Assembly (NCBI RefSeq): GCF_030518155.1 | Contig: NZ_JAULRU010000371.1 | Coordinates: 1-56,383 of the forward strand | DNA: 56,383 nt | Direction of reading: 5' to 3' | From: Gilvimarinus gilvus | Lineage (GTDB): Bacteria; Pseudomonadota; Gammaproteobacteria; Pseudomonadales; Cellvibrionaceae | Part shown: piece after piece, positions 8,848 to 18,368 of the stretch | Numbering within the stretch: position 1 is the stretch's first letter | Layout of the letters: every line of letters starts with the position of its first letter | Program-made: the position numbers and the translations under genes | Notes under the pieces: generated by a model | What the model saw: the letters and a program-made list of their open reading frames with translations, nothing else | Told to the model about the DNA's origin: nothing | Database searches by the model: none

Positions 8848-9558
8848 TTAACGGCTGCCTCTAAGAAATGCCGCGATCCACTTCAACACCAGCAGGTCGT
8901 CCAGCGGCTGCTGGAGCGACTCTAACGCCCGGGCAACGTTAATGTCACCAATTGCCTCTACCCGCCGCCCCATCAGTGCTTTCGCATAGTCACGGGTAAA
9001 TTCGGGATGCCCCTGAAAGGTCAGCACCTGGCGCCCTAAACGAGTCATCGCCACAGGGCAGTATGCCGTTCGCGCAAGCAGCTCAAACTCTGGTGCCATT
9101 TTCACAACCTGATCTTGATGACTGGACAACAACCGGAAGATTTCACCCTCAGCGCCAAACAGTGCATCGGCACCTACCAGTTGATTTTCGTGCGTACCGA
9201 CACACCAGCCGCCTTGCGCCAGTTGCACCCTACCGCCCAGCGCCTGATGAATAACTTGGTGACCAAAACAAATCCCGACCACCGGTACGCGACTCGCGAC
9301 CAGTTCACGTATATGCTCCTGTAAGATGTGAATCCAAGGGTCTGAATCATAAGCCGCTGACTTACTTCCGGTTATGAGTACGCCATCAATATTTTTCATA
9401 GATCGCGGGTAGTCAAGCTCATTCACATCAAAACGTGAAAAGGTAAGTCTACAATCAAACCCTGCAAATGCGCGCATAAACATATCCGGATACTGACCAT
9501 GCTGCCGCGCCAGTGATTCGGGAATTGTGTCAGTGTTATATATCGCTATTGACGTCAT
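8848..9558 (-). CDS. Type 1 glutamine amidotransferase (class I GATase)
   Basis: A 236-residue cytosolic protein with the class I glutamine amidotransferase fold, which hydrolyses glutamine and passes ammonia to an acceptor, or in related members acts on gamma-glutamyl substrates. The catalytic triad is visible: nucleophile Cys97 in VVGICFGHQ, and His184 and Glu186 in TFQGHPEF. The strand LITGSKSAAYD near residue 62 is the oxyanion region. It is a stand-alone domain, as in GuaA-like proteins of unknown acceptor. ATG 9558 is chosen over the more upstream ATG 9579 because family members begin near this point; neither start has a strong ribosome binding site. No neighbouring synthetase subunit is present, so the partner reaction is unknown. 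Confidence 0.8.
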   Translation of the reverse strand: MTSIAIYNTDTIPESLARQHGQYPDMFMRAFAGFDCRLTFSRFDVNELDYPRSMKNIDGVLITGSKSAAYDSDPWIHILQEHIRELVASRVPVVGICFGHQVIHQALGGRVQLAQGGWCVGTHENQLVGADALFGAEGEIFRLLSSHQDQVVKMAPEFELLARTAYCPVAMTRLGRQVLTFQGHPEFTRDYAKALMGRRVEAIGDINVARALESLQQPLDDLLVLKWIAAFLRGSR

Positions 9559-9660
9559 TAATACCAATTTCTCGCACATTAATTTTTTGCAAAGATGGAA
9601 TCCCGCGACTATTCGTCGCGAGTGCCCGGAAACCTACACGCCATTTACAAATAGACATGA

Positions 9661-9675
9661 CTAGCAGCCTGCTAG
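9661..9675. repeat. 15-bp palindrome matching the ctagcagg element end
   Basis: The sequence ctagcagcctgctag is a perfect odd-length palindrome. Its reverse complement matches the first 13 bases of the repeat end at 56244. It lies in the promoter region of the CE4 deacetylase gene and may be a solo remnant of that element or, less likely, an operator. Confidence 0.4.
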
Positions 9676-9728
9676 CTCGAACGGTGTTAACCTATCCCCT
9701 TCAAACAACCAAAAATAAGGAGTGAACC

Positions 9729-10529
9729 ATGGGCGCCTCTCACCGAACGCTTAAACACGCCTGCCTGACGCTCAGTCTAGTGGTGCTTAGCGGTGTATGT
9801 AATGCTGAAAATCTCTGGCAAGGAAAACGGGCAGCAATTTCACTCACCTATGACGACTCCCTGAATGTACACCTTGACAAGGTAGTGCCCGCTCTCAACC
9901 GGCATGACATGAAGGGCACGTTTTATCTCACAATTAACGTCCCTCCGCTCGCTGAGCGACTGAACGAATGGCGACAAGTTGCCGAGCAAGGGCACGAGTT
10001 GGGAAATCATACCTTATTCCACCCCTGCAACGGCCAAGGGGCCGGGCGCGAGTGGGTAGCCGCTGAGCGCGACCTTTCTCAGTGGACAGCGCAACGAATG
10101 GTTGACAATATTAAGGTTGCCAATACAACTTTGCAGGCAATAGATGGCAAAACCGAACGTACACTGGCATTCCCCTGCGGCGATACAAGTGCGGGGGGAG
10201 AATCATACGTCGACGCCATTAAACCGTTGTTTGTCGGCGCGCGCGGTGTACATGCAAGCTACCCAACGCCCGATCAGGTTGCTCAATACAATATTGCGGC
10301 CCACATGATTAATGGCCAAAGTATCGGACAGTTGCAGACAATGGTGGATAACGCCATTGCCAATCAAGGTTTACTGGTGTTTTTATTTCATGGTGTGGGC
10401 GGAGAACATGGCCTTAACCTCGATGAGCCGACCCACCTAAAACTGTTGAATTATCTTAGCAACAAGCAATCCGATCTATGGATAGCCCCAATGGTAGACA
10501 TTGCACAGTTTATTGATCAGCAGGAATAA
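9729..10529 (+). CDS. Secreted polysaccharide deacetylase (CE4/NodB family)
   Basis: A 266-residue exported enzyme. Residues 1-26 form a signal peptide (cleavage near CNAEN). The NodB homology domain follows at once, with motif 1 SLTYDDS (Asp42-Asp43; the second Asp is the metal ligand) and motif 2 ELGNHTLFHP (metal ligands His94 and His98). CE4 enzymes remove N- or O-acetyl groups from chitin, peptidoglycan, xylan or exopolysaccharide using a divalent metal. The RAFPCG-type motif appears as TLAFPCGDTS, and LLVFLFHGVGGE carries the late histidine. A strong AAGGAG lies just before the ATG. Its 3' end overlaps the convergent oxidoreductase gene by 20 bases. The polymer it acts on is not determined. 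Confidence 0.87.
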   Translation: MGASHRTLKHACLTLSLVVLSGVCNAENLWQGKRAAISLTYDDSLNVHLDKVVPALNRHDMKGTFYLTINVPPLAERLNEWRQVAEQGHELGNHTLFHPCNGQGAGREWVAAERDLSQWTAQRMVDNIKVANTTLQAIDGKTERTLAFPCGDTSAGGESYVDAIKPLFVGARGVHASYPTPDQVAQYNIAAHMINGQSIGQLQTMVDNAIANQGLLVFLFHGVGGEHGLNLDEPTHLKLLNYLSNKQSDLWIAPMVDIAQFIDQQE

Positions 10530-11493
10530 CGTTGATAACAAGATTGCCGAATTTTTGACCGCTGTCCACATAGGCGTGGGCAGCACGCACCTCTGCCAGC
10601 GGATACTCCCGATCAATCAACGGGGTTAGTTTCCCCTCACTTAACCAGCGATTCAGTGCGGTTAACAGCTCAGGTTTGTAATCGGCAAATTCAAACAATA
10701 TTTTTCCTGGGCCCTTTTTATTGCGACGACTCGCACTGATCATCCCCCCTAAGCTGGGCGCACCCAATACATAGCAACCACCGACCTTAAGGGCAGATAA
10801 CGCGTCGTCGGTTGCTTTTTTTCCTACTACATCAATAACGGCGTCATAACTTGCTCGCTGAGTAAATACATCCTCACTCTGATAGTCAAAAACTCGTTCT
10901 GCGCCCAATCGCTTCAGCCCCTCAAGCTTGTTGGCGCTATCTGAACAATCAACGGTGGCACCTAGAATTTTTGCTAACTGTACCGCATAGGTACCAATAC
11001 TGCCGCCGGCGCCGTTAATTAATATTCTATCGCCGCTTTTCACTTGTGCCAGACGTAAAAAATGTAGGGCATTCACGCCCCCTGTCGGGATGGTGGCGGC
11101 CTGTGCAAATGAAAGACCGTCCGGAATCAAAGACACCGGGTATGTTTGCGGCAAACAGATATACTCGGCGTAAGCGCCAAAGCGAAACAAGGTGGCAGCG
11201 TATACCTTGTCGCCGGGCTGAAAGCGCGTAACCTTATCGCCAATCGCCACAATCTCACCCGCCACCTCTTGACCTAAGACTCCTTTGCGAGGCTTGAAAA
11301 CGCCCAAAAACAATCGCATGGGTAACCAGAGAAATGCGGGGAAATCGAATCGGCGCGCTTCACAGTCGCCCGCAGTGACGGTTGCAGCATAAATCCTTAT
11401 TTTGATTTCATCGTCTTTTACGACAGGCTCCGGACGCTCCATTAGCTGCAGTCTGTCCGGCCCACCATAGCCTGCACACACTACAACACGCAT
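10510..11493 (-). CDS. MDR-family NAD(P)-dependent oxidoreductase (quinone reductase-like, zinc-free)
   Basis: A 327-residue medium-chain dehydrogenase/reductase. An N-terminal GroES-like domain (GQEVAGEIVAIGDKVTRFQP near residue 80, then GDKVYA) is followed by a Rossmann domain with NGAGGSIGTYAVQLAK near residue 160. The zinc-ligand cysteines of alcohol dehydrogenases are missing, which points to the quinone oxidoreductase or reticulon-4-interacting-protein-like branch that reduces quinones or enones with NADPH. The C-terminal LAEVRAAHAYVDSGQKFGNLVINV is the usual family ending. The ATG is preceded by AAGGAG. It is convergent with the CE4 gene, with 20 bases of overlap. Cytosolic; substrate unknown. 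Confidence 0.85.
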   Translation of the reverse strand: MRVVVCAGYGGPDRLQLMERPEPVVKDDEIKIRIYAATVTAGDCEARRFDFPAFLWLPMRLFLGVFKPRKGVLGQEVAGEIVAIGDKVTRFQPGDKVYAATLFRFGAYAEYICLPQTYPVSLIPDGLSFAQAATIPTGGVNALHFLRLAQVKSGDRILINGAGGSIGTYAVQLAKILGATVDCSDSANKLEGLKRLGAERVFDYQSEDVFTQRASYDAVIDVVGKKATDDALSALKVGGCYVLGAPSLGGMISASRRNKKGPGKILFEFADYKPELLTALNRWLSEGKLTPLIDREYPLAEVRAAHAYVDSGQKFGNLVINVIPADQ

Positions 11494-11596
11494 TGGGCGT
11501 CTCCTTGAATTTGTCGACAGGTTAAGTATGGCGGAGCGCTGAAGGAAATGCCAGAGAGGTCAAATAAACGCGGATTTATGGGACATAGCAGCGCAT

Positions 11597-12841
11597 TCAG
11601 CGCGCAAACAACACTTGATCAGTTACCAATACATCCAGCATGAGCACATATTGCTCATTGAGTACCAAAGCATAGGTCTTGCACATATCACCACTGCGAA
11701 TGTCGCGATAAGCTTCTGAAATAACCATTTGCTCCAGGGGTAGCTGCCGAATCCCGATTAGCCTCGGGAAATAAGGCCTGTGACTCCAGTTACTCCCGAT
11801 CATTGCTGCGTCAGACTGAACATCGCGGCCACTTAACTCAAAGTTTGGCGACACTTGGGTACCCGCCACATCGCACATATAAAAGCGCAGTATGCCTAGT
11901 TTCTGAAACGCGGCGGCCGACATGGTGGCATGAATATGTGATAAATCGTCACTGGCCCGCAGCCACTCTTTCAAAATGCGAGCCTGACTTTCAACTTCAA
12001 GACGGTGGCGATATGCACGTTCAAATGTATCGGCCTTGCGCGATAGATATTGCTTTTTCAACGTTTGAGTTTTCTGCTGATACTCAAGTCCCGTGAACGG
12101 TGATACTTTGGCCGGGTCATAAATCCAGCCCTGCACTAAATCAGCGCCACACTCTACGGCAAAGTCAAATTCATCCTGAGTTTCAACGCCCTCACATACG
12201 ATCTGGCAACCTGCCCGCATGGCCATTGAGGTAATGGCCAAAGCAATATCGGCAGCGCTGCCTCCACGCGACGCCGCTTTAAACAAATCCATGTCGAGTT
12301 TTATCAGATTGGGCTCAAGCGCAATAATTCTGTCAACCTGTGACGCACCCGAGCCAAAGTCGTCGATCGCCACCCGAATTCCGTGACGCTGATACTCCCG
12401 GGTTAATTTTCTTAGATTTTCCAGGTTACCACTTCGCTCTGTCACCTCTATGACCACACGCCTTGGGTCAATTCCAACCTGATCAATCATGTTTAAGGTG
12501 GGGACCACATTCAGATCGACCAGACGATCAACCCATAGCGGTGAAATATTGAGCGCAATGAATTGGTTAGTCGGCAAAGTGGCATAGGTTGCCAGCGCCT
12601 GTCGTCGAATAGCCCGGTCAGCGGACAAAACCCAGTCTTGCGAGTAGCTCTCATCAAAAAATAATGCCGCTGCGGATACGACACGCCCCGAGCTATCCCT
12701 TTGACGAGCCAGCGCCTCATGGCCTGCAACCTTACCTGAGCTCAGCTCAACGAGAGGCTGAAAGTGAGGAAAGTACTGGTCAATGGACGTTGGCGTAGTA
12801 CCCGCGGGCTGGGAATATTTCATAGAGCTTAGAATGTTCAC
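11597..12841 (-). CDS. EAL-domain cyclic-di-GMP phosphodiesterase with a YkuI-like C-terminal domain
   Basis: A 414-residue cytosolic protein. Residues about 20-265 form an EAL domain with all the usual catalytic positions: the EAL signature at about 42-44 (GHEALARQ), LNISP, VIEVTER, DDFGSG at 160-165, LIKLDMDLF, CEGVE and VQGWIYDP. It is therefore probably an active c-di-GMP hydrolase. A charged helix (about 270-320) leads into a C-terminal alpha/beta domain resembling the sensor-like extension of Bacillus YkuI. No transmembrane segment is seen. GTG 12841 is preferred because GAGAG sits 7 bases upstream; ATG 12823 is possible. It may oppose the GGDEF protein encoded near 23 kb, but the two genes are far apart and no direct link is visible. 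Confidence 0.83.
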   Translation of the reverse strand: MNILSSMKYSQPAGTTPTSIDQYFPHFQPLVELSSGKVAGHEALARQRDSSGRVVSAAALFFDESYSQDWVLSADRAIRRQALATYATLPTNQFIALNISPLWVDRLVDLNVVPTLNMIDQVGIDPRRVVIEVTERSGNLENLRKLTREYQRHGIRVAIDDFGSGASQVDRIIALEPNLIKLDMDLFKAASRGGSAADIALAITSMAMRAGCQIVCEGVETQDEFDFAVECGADLVQGWIYDPAKVSPFTGLEYQQKTQTLKKQYLSRKADTFERAYRHRLEVESQARILKEWLRASDDLSHIHATMSAAAFQKLGILRFYMCDVAGTQVSPNFELSGRDVQSDAAMIGSNWSHRPYFPRLIGIRQLPLEQMVISEAYRDIRSGDMCKTYALVLNEQYVLMLDVLVTDQVLFAR

Positions 12842-13554
12842 AATACATCTCTCGTTCAGAACCGCTCTTTTATCCAGGTGCAACTCCCAGCCACAAAGGA
12901 ACGACCAGGCAACCGTGCACTGGCCCTAGGGGTAAGCAGGATATATACCACCTTTGCGAACCCGTACAATCTGATAGTTAGTACCGCGAACACTGAGGAA
13001 GTAAACGAAATACACCCCCGTTAACTCCCTGAGCACCATTTCCTTGCGCGCCTGATATCCGCCACCGTTACGAATCGTGCACCACCCGCCATGCTTGAAC
13101 CCATTTGGAGCACGATGATGACAATTGAGTCATTGACTCCCAATCACGCAACAGCCTCATAACTGATTGCGGCGATGCCCCAAATCGACGCATTGCCAAG
13201 CTCCCCCGCCCCTAAGGCAAATATTCATCCGCACAGTTGCAACCTGTCCTCTGCGCGTGAGCGAGCAGGAACATGGTCACCGCAAGACCCGCGCGACGGC
13301 AACCCGAACTACAACCCGAAATGTTGCGATAAAGGCTGTCGCACCAACAACCGACAAAAACTATCAGCCACCCCAGCCCAATAGCCCTAAGCCGGTCATT
13401 TTAGCGATAAATTCCCGGTTTTCGGGCATCAGTAGAATATTTACCAAAAAAACACCCAGCAGATGGTGTTTAGGGCTAATTGATATTGGCAATTGAGTGC
13501 CGCAACACTGTACAATGCCGTCCAATTTTTGGCCTTGATTATACGAGTATCGAA
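12842..13554. other. Long intergenic region upstream of the EF-G gene
   Basis: About 710 bases without a credible gene. Small open frames around 13167-13496 have no plausible start signal, no domain and arginine/threonine-rich low-complexity translations. The only signal I can name is a possible promoter close to the EF-G gene. The length is unusual for this compact genome and could hide a decayed gene or a non-coding RNA. Confidence 0.4.
13486..13516 (+). promoter_or_regulatory. Possible sigma-70 promoter of the EF-G gene
   Basis: TTGGCA (13486-13491) and TACAAT (13511-13516) are separated by 19 bases, about 38 bases before the ATG at 13555. The boxes fit well but the spacing is long, so the call is weak. 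Confidence 0.35.
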
Positions 13555-15645
13555 ATGACAGACCTAAGTTTATACAGAAATATCGGTATCTTTGCCCACG
13601 TTGACGCGGGTAAGACCACTACCACCGAACGTATCCTCAAGCTCACCGGTAAAATCCATAAGCTGGGTGAGGTACACGAGGGTGAATCCACCACCGACTT
13701 CATGGAACAGGAAGCTGAGCGCGGTATTACCATTCAGTCCGCTGCCGTTACCTGTGAGTGGAAAGGTCACCGCCTGAACGTCATCGACACCCCCGGGCAC
13801 GTTGACTTTACCGTTGAAGTTTACCGCTCACTGAAAGTACTGGACGGCGGTATCGGCGTTTTCTGTGGTTCTGGTGGTGTTGAGCCTCAGTCAGAAACCA
13901 ACTGGCGCTACGCTAACGAATCTGAAGTTGCTCGTATCATCTTCGTCAACAAGCTGGATCGCATCGGCGCCGACTTCCTGAACGTTGTTGATCAGATACA
14001 AAACGTGCTGGGTGCCAAGCCACTGGTTATGACCCTGCCTATCGGCCGCGAAGACACCTTTAGTGGTGTGGTTGATCTGCTGACCAAACAAGCCTATGTT
14101 TGGGACGATTCTGGCCAGCCAGAAAACTACGACATCGTGGACATCCCTGCTGACATGGCTGACGACGTCGACATGTACCGCGAGCAACTGATTGAAACGG
14201 CCGTTGAAATGGACGACGACCTGATGATGGCTTACATGGAAGGCGAAGAGCCTTCTGTAGAAGACCTCAAGCGCTGCATCCGCAAGGGCACCCGCGATCT
14301 GGAATTCTTCCCTACCTTCTGTGGTTCGGCCTTTAAGAACAAAGGTATGCAGCTGGTTCTGGATGCGGTTGTCGACTACCTGCCAGCCCCTGCCGAAGTA
14401 GATCCACAAGATCTGACCGACGAAGAAGGTAACCCAACCGGCGAGAAAGCCATTGTTTCTGCCGATGAGCCTTTGCGTGCATTGGCGTTTAAAATTATGG
14501 ACGACCGCTTTGGCGCCCTGACCTTCGTACGCATCTACTCGGGCAAGCTGAACAAGGGTGACACTATCCTTAACAGCTTTACCGGCAAGACCGAGCGCGT
14601 TGGCCGCATGGTGGAAATGCAAGCGGACGAACGCAACGAGCTGAGCCACGCTCAGGCCGGTGACATTATTGCCATCGTGGGCATGAAGAACGTACAGACC
14701 GGTCACACTTTATGTGACCCGAAAAACCCATGCACGCTGGAAGCCATGGTGTTCCCGGATCCGGTAATCTCCATCGCGGTTGCGCCAAAAGACAAAGGCT
14801 CTACCGAAAAAATGGGTATCGCCATTGGTAAGATGGTGGCTGAAGATCCATCGTTCCGTGTTGAAACCGATGAAGACTCAGGCGAAACCATTCTGAAAGG
14901 TATGGGTGAACTGCACCTGGACATTAAAGTCGATATCTTGAAGCGCACCTACGGTGTAGAGATGGAAGTGGGTCAACCTCAGGTTGCTTACCGCGAAACC
15001 ATCACTCAAGCCATCGAAGATTCTTACACCCACAAGAAGCAGTCTGGTGGTTCTGGTCAATTCGGTAAAATCGACTATCGCATCAAGCCGGGCGAAGCAA
15101 ACACTGGCTTCACCTTTAGCTCTAGCGTTGTGGGCGGTAACGTACCGAAAGAATTCTTCCCTGCCATTGAGAAAGGCTTTAAAGGCATGATGGACCGCGG
15201 CCCTCTGGCCGGCTTCCCTGTACTGGACGTTGAAATCGAACTGTACGATGGTGCGTTCCACGCCGTTGACTCCTCTGCGGTAGCCTTTGAGATCGCCGCT
15301 AAGGGCGCTTTCCGTCAGTCTATGCCAAAGGCAGGTCCACAGTTGCTGGAGCCTATTATGAAGGTTGACGTATTCACCCCAGAGGATCACGTGGGTGATG
15401 TTATAGGTGACCTGAACCGTCGTCGCGGTATGATCAATGGCCAAGAGCCAAACGCTACCGGCGTTCGCATCAAGGCAGAAGTTCCCCTGTCAGAGATGTT
15501 TGGCTACATTGGCCACCTGCGTACCATGACCTCCGGTCGCGGCCAGTTCTCTATGGAGTTTTCTAAGTACGCTCCATGTCCGGCCAACGTTACCGAAGAA
15601 GTTATCGCTAAGGTAAAAGAGCGCGAAGCAGCCGAGAAGAAGTAA
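13555..15645 (+). CDS. fusA: Elongation factor G, second type (FusA2-like)
   Basis: A 696-residue translational GTPase that drives ribosome translocation or, for some second EF-G copies, mainly ribosome recycling. G-domain motifs are AHVDAGKTT (14-22), DTPGHVD (78-84) and NKLD (132-135). Domains II-V follow with the usual ends ([13 protein letters not shown] near the C-terminus). It closely resembles the EF-G2 of Vibrio and relatives rather than the str-operon EF-G, and none of rpsL, rpsG or tuf lies nearby. ATG 13555 is chosen because homologues begin [15 protein letters not shown]; an upstream ATG at 13480 would add 25 unlikely residues. Codon choice is strongly biased, as in highly expressed genes and unlike its neighbours. 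A strong terminator follows directly. Confidence 0.93.
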   Translation: MTDLSLYRNIGIFAHVDAGKTTTTERILKLTGKIHKLGEVHEGESTTDFMEQEAERGITIQSAAVTCEWKGHRLNVIDTPGHVDFTVEVYRSLKVLDGGIGVFCGSGGVEPQSETNWRYANESEVARIIFVNKLDRIGADFLNVVDQIQNVLGAKPLVMTLPIGREDTFSGVVDLLTKQAYVWDDSGQPENYDIVDIPADMADDVDMYREQLIETAVEMDDDLMMAYMEGEEPSVEDLKRCIRKGTRDLEFFPTFCGSAFKNKGMQLVLDAVVDYLPAPAEVDPQDLTDEEGNPTGEKAIVSADEPLRALAFKIMDDRFGALTFVRIYSGKLNKGDTILNSFTGKTERVGRMVEMQADERNELSHAQAGDIIAIVGMKNVQTGHTLCDPKNPCTLEAMVFPDPVISIAVAPKDKGSTEKMGIAIGKMVAEDPSFRVETDEDSGETILKGMGELHLDIKVDILKRTYGVEMEVGQPQVAYRETITQAIEDSYTHKKQSGGSGQFGKIDYRIKPGEANTGFTFSSSVVGGNVPKEFFPAIEKGFKGMMDRGPLAGFPVLDVEIELYDGAFHAVDSSAVAFEIAAKGAFRQSMPKAGPQLLEPIMKVDVFTPEDHVGDVIGDLNRRRGMINGQEPNATGVRIKAEVPLSEMFGYIGHLRTMTSGRGQFSMEFSKYAPCPANVTEEVIAKVKEREAAEKK

Positions 15646-15668
15646 TAGCTGCAACGCCTAAAAAAAAG

Positions 15669-15695
15669 GCCCCGCAAACTGCGGGGCTTTTTTTT
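15669..15695 (+). terminator. Rho-independent terminator of the EF-G gene
   Basis: An 8-bp GC-rich stem (gccccgca / tgcggggc) with a 3-base loop is followed by eight T residues, 23 bases after the stop codon. An A-run on the upstream side makes it potentially bidirectional. Confidence 0.9.
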
Positions 15696-15775
15696 GCCTG
15701 TCATTTGCACAGCTCACACTTTCTGTTATAAAACAACTATACAAGCTTCGATCTACTGGCGGTAAAGGGACTCCA

Positions 15776-16785
15776 ATGCCATTGACCCACTCATTGAAGA
15801 AAGATCTATGCCTCATAGTAGGTGCGATTATATGCACCTTGAACCCAACCAACCTAAACGCGCAAGAGGTAGAATTACCGCCCGACTATGTCGCACTTGT
15901 TCAGAGTTTTACCGCCCAGAATATCGCACGCGCCGTGGTTCTGGCCGACTCTAATCTGGTCACATTGGGCGTAATGGATTTTGATCCGAATGAATTCGTC
16001 GACTTCGGCAATATTGATGTAGGCAACGAAGAAACGTTAAAACAACGCAGTCAATTAGCGACATATTCCTTTCCATGGGCACTTCCCAGCAAAAAGATTT
16101 CGGACAAGATTAGCTGGCATTCACTATTGCGGGCGTCCTTCGTCGCAGCTGATCAGGATTTATCTCTTAGCGACTCTGGACGCACCAGCACACTCGAAGA
16201 AGAAACGTACATGCTATTTGGCGAAAGTTCCTGGCGCTACCAACTCAATCACCAGTGGAAATTTCATGCCGGCCTTGGCGGGCAGCTGGCCTATTACACC
16301 AACAGTTTTCATTATGCGGACTCACCCCTAAGGGACATCCGCGCGACTTTAGACGACACATTACTCAACACCGATTTTGGCGCATGGCTACTTGACCCCT
16401 CTATAGGGGCTAGTTTTCGGGGTGAAGCGTGGGGACAAACATGGGAGTACAAAACTATGCCATAGGGCACACGGTGGCAACGGACAGCCATGCCCAGGAC
16501 ACTACAATCGAAACAGGACGCCTTAGCAACACGCTGGTGTATCACTATGACACCCCTGATGTACTGAAACGACGCAGTCAAATTCGGGTACTGGCAAGCC
16601 GAATCGACGTTGGCGGCGATGCAGTCAGCCCCCTGGGCTCGCATCACTATTACGAGCTTGGAGCAGGTTGGTTGATTGACACCAGTAACGACATAAAATT
16701 TTTGAATAATATAGGAGTTGGTCTGGCGCTCAATATTGGCAGCAACTTAAGCGGCGGCAGCTTAGTCATTTTGTTTAACGAGTAA
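15776..16785 (+). pseudogene. Solitary outer-membrane autotransporter-barrel protein gene, frameshifted
   Basis: Two abutting frames encode one protein. The first (from ATG 15776, with AAAGGGA 5 bases upstream) has a signal peptide ending NLNAQE, then the Omp_AT-like signature ARAVVLADSNLVTLGVMDFD and beta strands, and stops at 16465 after WEYKTMP. The next frame over continues seamlessly as YAIGHTVATDSHAQD and ends with barrel strands and LVILFNE at 16785. Restoring one A in the A-run at 16451-16454 fuses them into about 336 residues, the normal size for these solitary 12-strand barrels of gammaproteobacteria. It is either a real inactivating deletion, a sequencing error in a homopolymer or, least likely, a slippery site. 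Function of the family is unknown. Confidence 0.7.
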
Positions 16786-16856
16786 ATGTAAAACCACGCC
16801 CCCAAAATAAAGGAACCTGATTAAGTCTCTGGTCGCCTCTGCGCGAGCCCAAAAGC

Positions 16857-17405
16857 TCAGTACTTAAGGCGTTTTTCGCAAGTAATATCCGTAACCCTTG
16901 GCAAGAAAAACAACGCGACGTAGGGAATGTTTTGGCCGCGCCCTTCGGGGCTTATAGAGTTTTCCGGTGTCTGTGTTGGCTCACCTCCTAGCTCAGGCAC
17001 AGCGACAATATACTTCAAACCCTGCTCAACCGCTGTCGTATTCGCGCCTTAAGAAGTTCTAGGTTTTGCGGATGAATCGAGACATAACGAATACGAAGCC
17101 ACCATTGAATTTACCGTCAACACCTGGGGACTCATTTGATAAAACCGAAACACCCAAGGTTCAACTCCAAAGAGGGCACAGTCAACCACCACCGTCTTTA
17201 CCGCGTTCAACTGTTGTGCAAACGTATCCAGATTATGAGCACGCTGGCGATAGATTTGCTCCACACAGCGGCGCACTGACTGGTCTCTTTCCAGCAGACA
17301 TTACCCCCTTAACCCAACCTTATTGCGAAGCCTTGATATACGACTTAAAGGCAGGATCATCGTGTTAATCAATAAGCGTGCGGTAACTCTGACTGAGAGT
17401 GACAT
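16857..17405 (-). pseudogene. Possible decayed gene: one open frame with two in-frame stops
   Basis: On the minus strand a single frame runs from ATG 17405 to a TGA at 16857-16859 (183 codons) and is broken only by two TAA codons, at 17301-17303 and 17049-17051. The middle part includes VEQIYRQRAHNLDTFAQQLN and VVVDCALFGVEPWVF; the last part includes GLKYIVAVPELGGEP and PYVALFFLPRVTDITCEK. About eight or nine stops would be expected by chance in non-coding DNA. I recognise no family. It most likely marks a recently inactivated gene downstream of tag; the competing 100-codon frame on the plus strand has no domain either. The remaining bases of this 680-base gap show nothing else. Confidence 0.35.
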
Positions 17406-17469
17406 CGAACCGCGTCAGGCCCCCTATGCATTGCATACGACATACTACCATCCAATGTTTGCCTTAGAC

Positions 17470-18072
17470 TCAACCTGGACGTTTAAATTCCCGTCGGGCA
17501 CGCGCGACTTGAGGCCGTGTGACGCACTCCTGCAGATGGTCATTCACCAGCCCCATTGCCTGCATAAAAGCAAATACAGTGGTGGGGCCAACGAACTTCC
17601 ACCCCTGTTTTTTCAGTGCCTTAGAGAGTGCGATGGATTCGGCAGAGGTTGTTTGCGATTGTGGCGCAACCTCTGCCGCCGGCTCATATTGCCAGACATA
17701 GGCAGCAATCGACCCTTCGCGCGCGATCAGCTCTTGCGCTCGCCTAGCATTATTAATCACTGCCTCAATTTTTCCCCGATGTCGAACAATTCCTGCATTT
17801 TGCAGCAGTCGATCGACATCCTTTGCCGTAAACTTTGCAACCGTATTAATATCGAACTGTTTGAATGCCTCGCGAAAGTTCTCCCGCTTGGCCAAAATAG
17901 TCCGCCAACTTAAGCCCGACTGAAAACCTTCCAGGCAGAGCTTCTCAAATAAAACCCGATCATCCGCCACCGGAAACCCCCACTCTTTATCGTGGTAGGG
18001 AAAAAACTCATCCACTGAGCCACACCAACCACAACGGGGTTTACCATCTGGCCCTGCCACGGTGCCACTCAT
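17470..18072 (-). CDS. tag: DNA-3-methyladenine glycosylase I
   Basis: A 200-residue cytosolic base-excision repair enzyme that removes N3-methyladenine from alkylated DNA. Family marks are the zinc-site cysteines in PRCGWC (12-17), YHDKEWGFP (26-34), the substrate pocket EKLCLEGFQSGLSW, FREAFKQFD and the C-terminal GPTTVFAFMQAMGLVNDHLQEC carrying further metal ligands. Length and order match E. coli Tag. The ATG overlaps the stop of the preceding YciI gene by four bases (ATGA), which indicates translational coupling in a tetR-yciI-tag operon. A TetR repressor as first gene suggests induction by a small molecule, perhaps an alkylating or electrophilic compound; that part is inference. Confidence 0.92.
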   Translation of the reverse strand: MSGTVAGPDGKPRCGWCGSVDEFFPYHDKEWGFPVADDRVLFEKLCLEGFQSGLSWRTILAKRENFREAFKQFDINTVAKFTAKDVDRLLQNAGIVRHRGKIEAVINNARRAQELIAREGSIAAYVWQYEPAAEVAPQSQTTSAESIALSKALKKQGWKFVGPTTVFAFMQAMGLVNDHLQECVTRPQVARARREFKRPG

Positions 18073-18368
18073 GCAGCCACCTCAGCATCCAGCAAGGCAA
18101 GTGACTGTGCCACCTTAGTAGGTGTTAACTCAATAATTTCCGCAGCGACAATACCTTCTGTCACAAGCGGATCTTCACTCACTCGGCTCTCAATATCCTC
18201 ACGCGTTACATTGTGAGCAATTATAGCGCCACCGCGCGCAGGCGCCACACTGCCAGCTAAAACGAAAACCTGATCGGCAAAACCTTGTTGCAGCCATTCA
18301 TTGTGCTCTGCCATCAACGCGGGGGCTCGCTCGCGTTTGTCCGTAAAATTCAAAAACACTATAAACAT
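18069..18368 (-). CDS. YciI-family protein
   Basis: A 99-residue protein of the YciI/YCII superfamily, a ferredoxin-like dimeric alpha/beta barrel related to muconolactone isomerase and often fused to or neighbouring oxidative functions. Visible are the opening strand MFIVFLNFTDKR, the helix HNEWLQQGF, FVLAGSVAPARGGAII near the centre and the conserved SEDPLVTEGI stretch. ATG 18368 is chosen because AAGGAG lies 7 bases upstream. That ATG overlaps the TAA of the TetR gene (TAATG) and its TGA overlaps the ATG of tag. Enzymatic role is unproven for most members. Confidence 0.85.
   Translation of the reverse strand: MFIVFLNFTDKRERAPALMAEHNEWLQQGFADQVFVLAGSVAPARGGAIIAHNVTREDIESRVSEDPLVTEGIVAAEIIELTPTKVAQSLALLDAEVAA

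Noticed and set aside
13167-13496. 109-codon frame in the gap before EF-G
   Set aside because: Low-complexity Thr/Pro/Arg translation, no plausible start signal.
13493-13516. TTGAGT / TACAAT as a promoter pair
   Set aside because: The spacer is only 12 bases; TTGGCA with a 19-base spacer fits better.
13891-14706. Long antisense frame (271 codons) over the EF-G gene
   Set aside because: The EF-G frame is clearly the real one; the antisense frame reflects its codon bias and has no domain.
17066-17368. 100-codon plus-strand frame in the gap before tag
   Set aside because: Pro/Thr/Ser-rich with no domain, and the minus-strand frame in the same DNA is longer and less interrupted.
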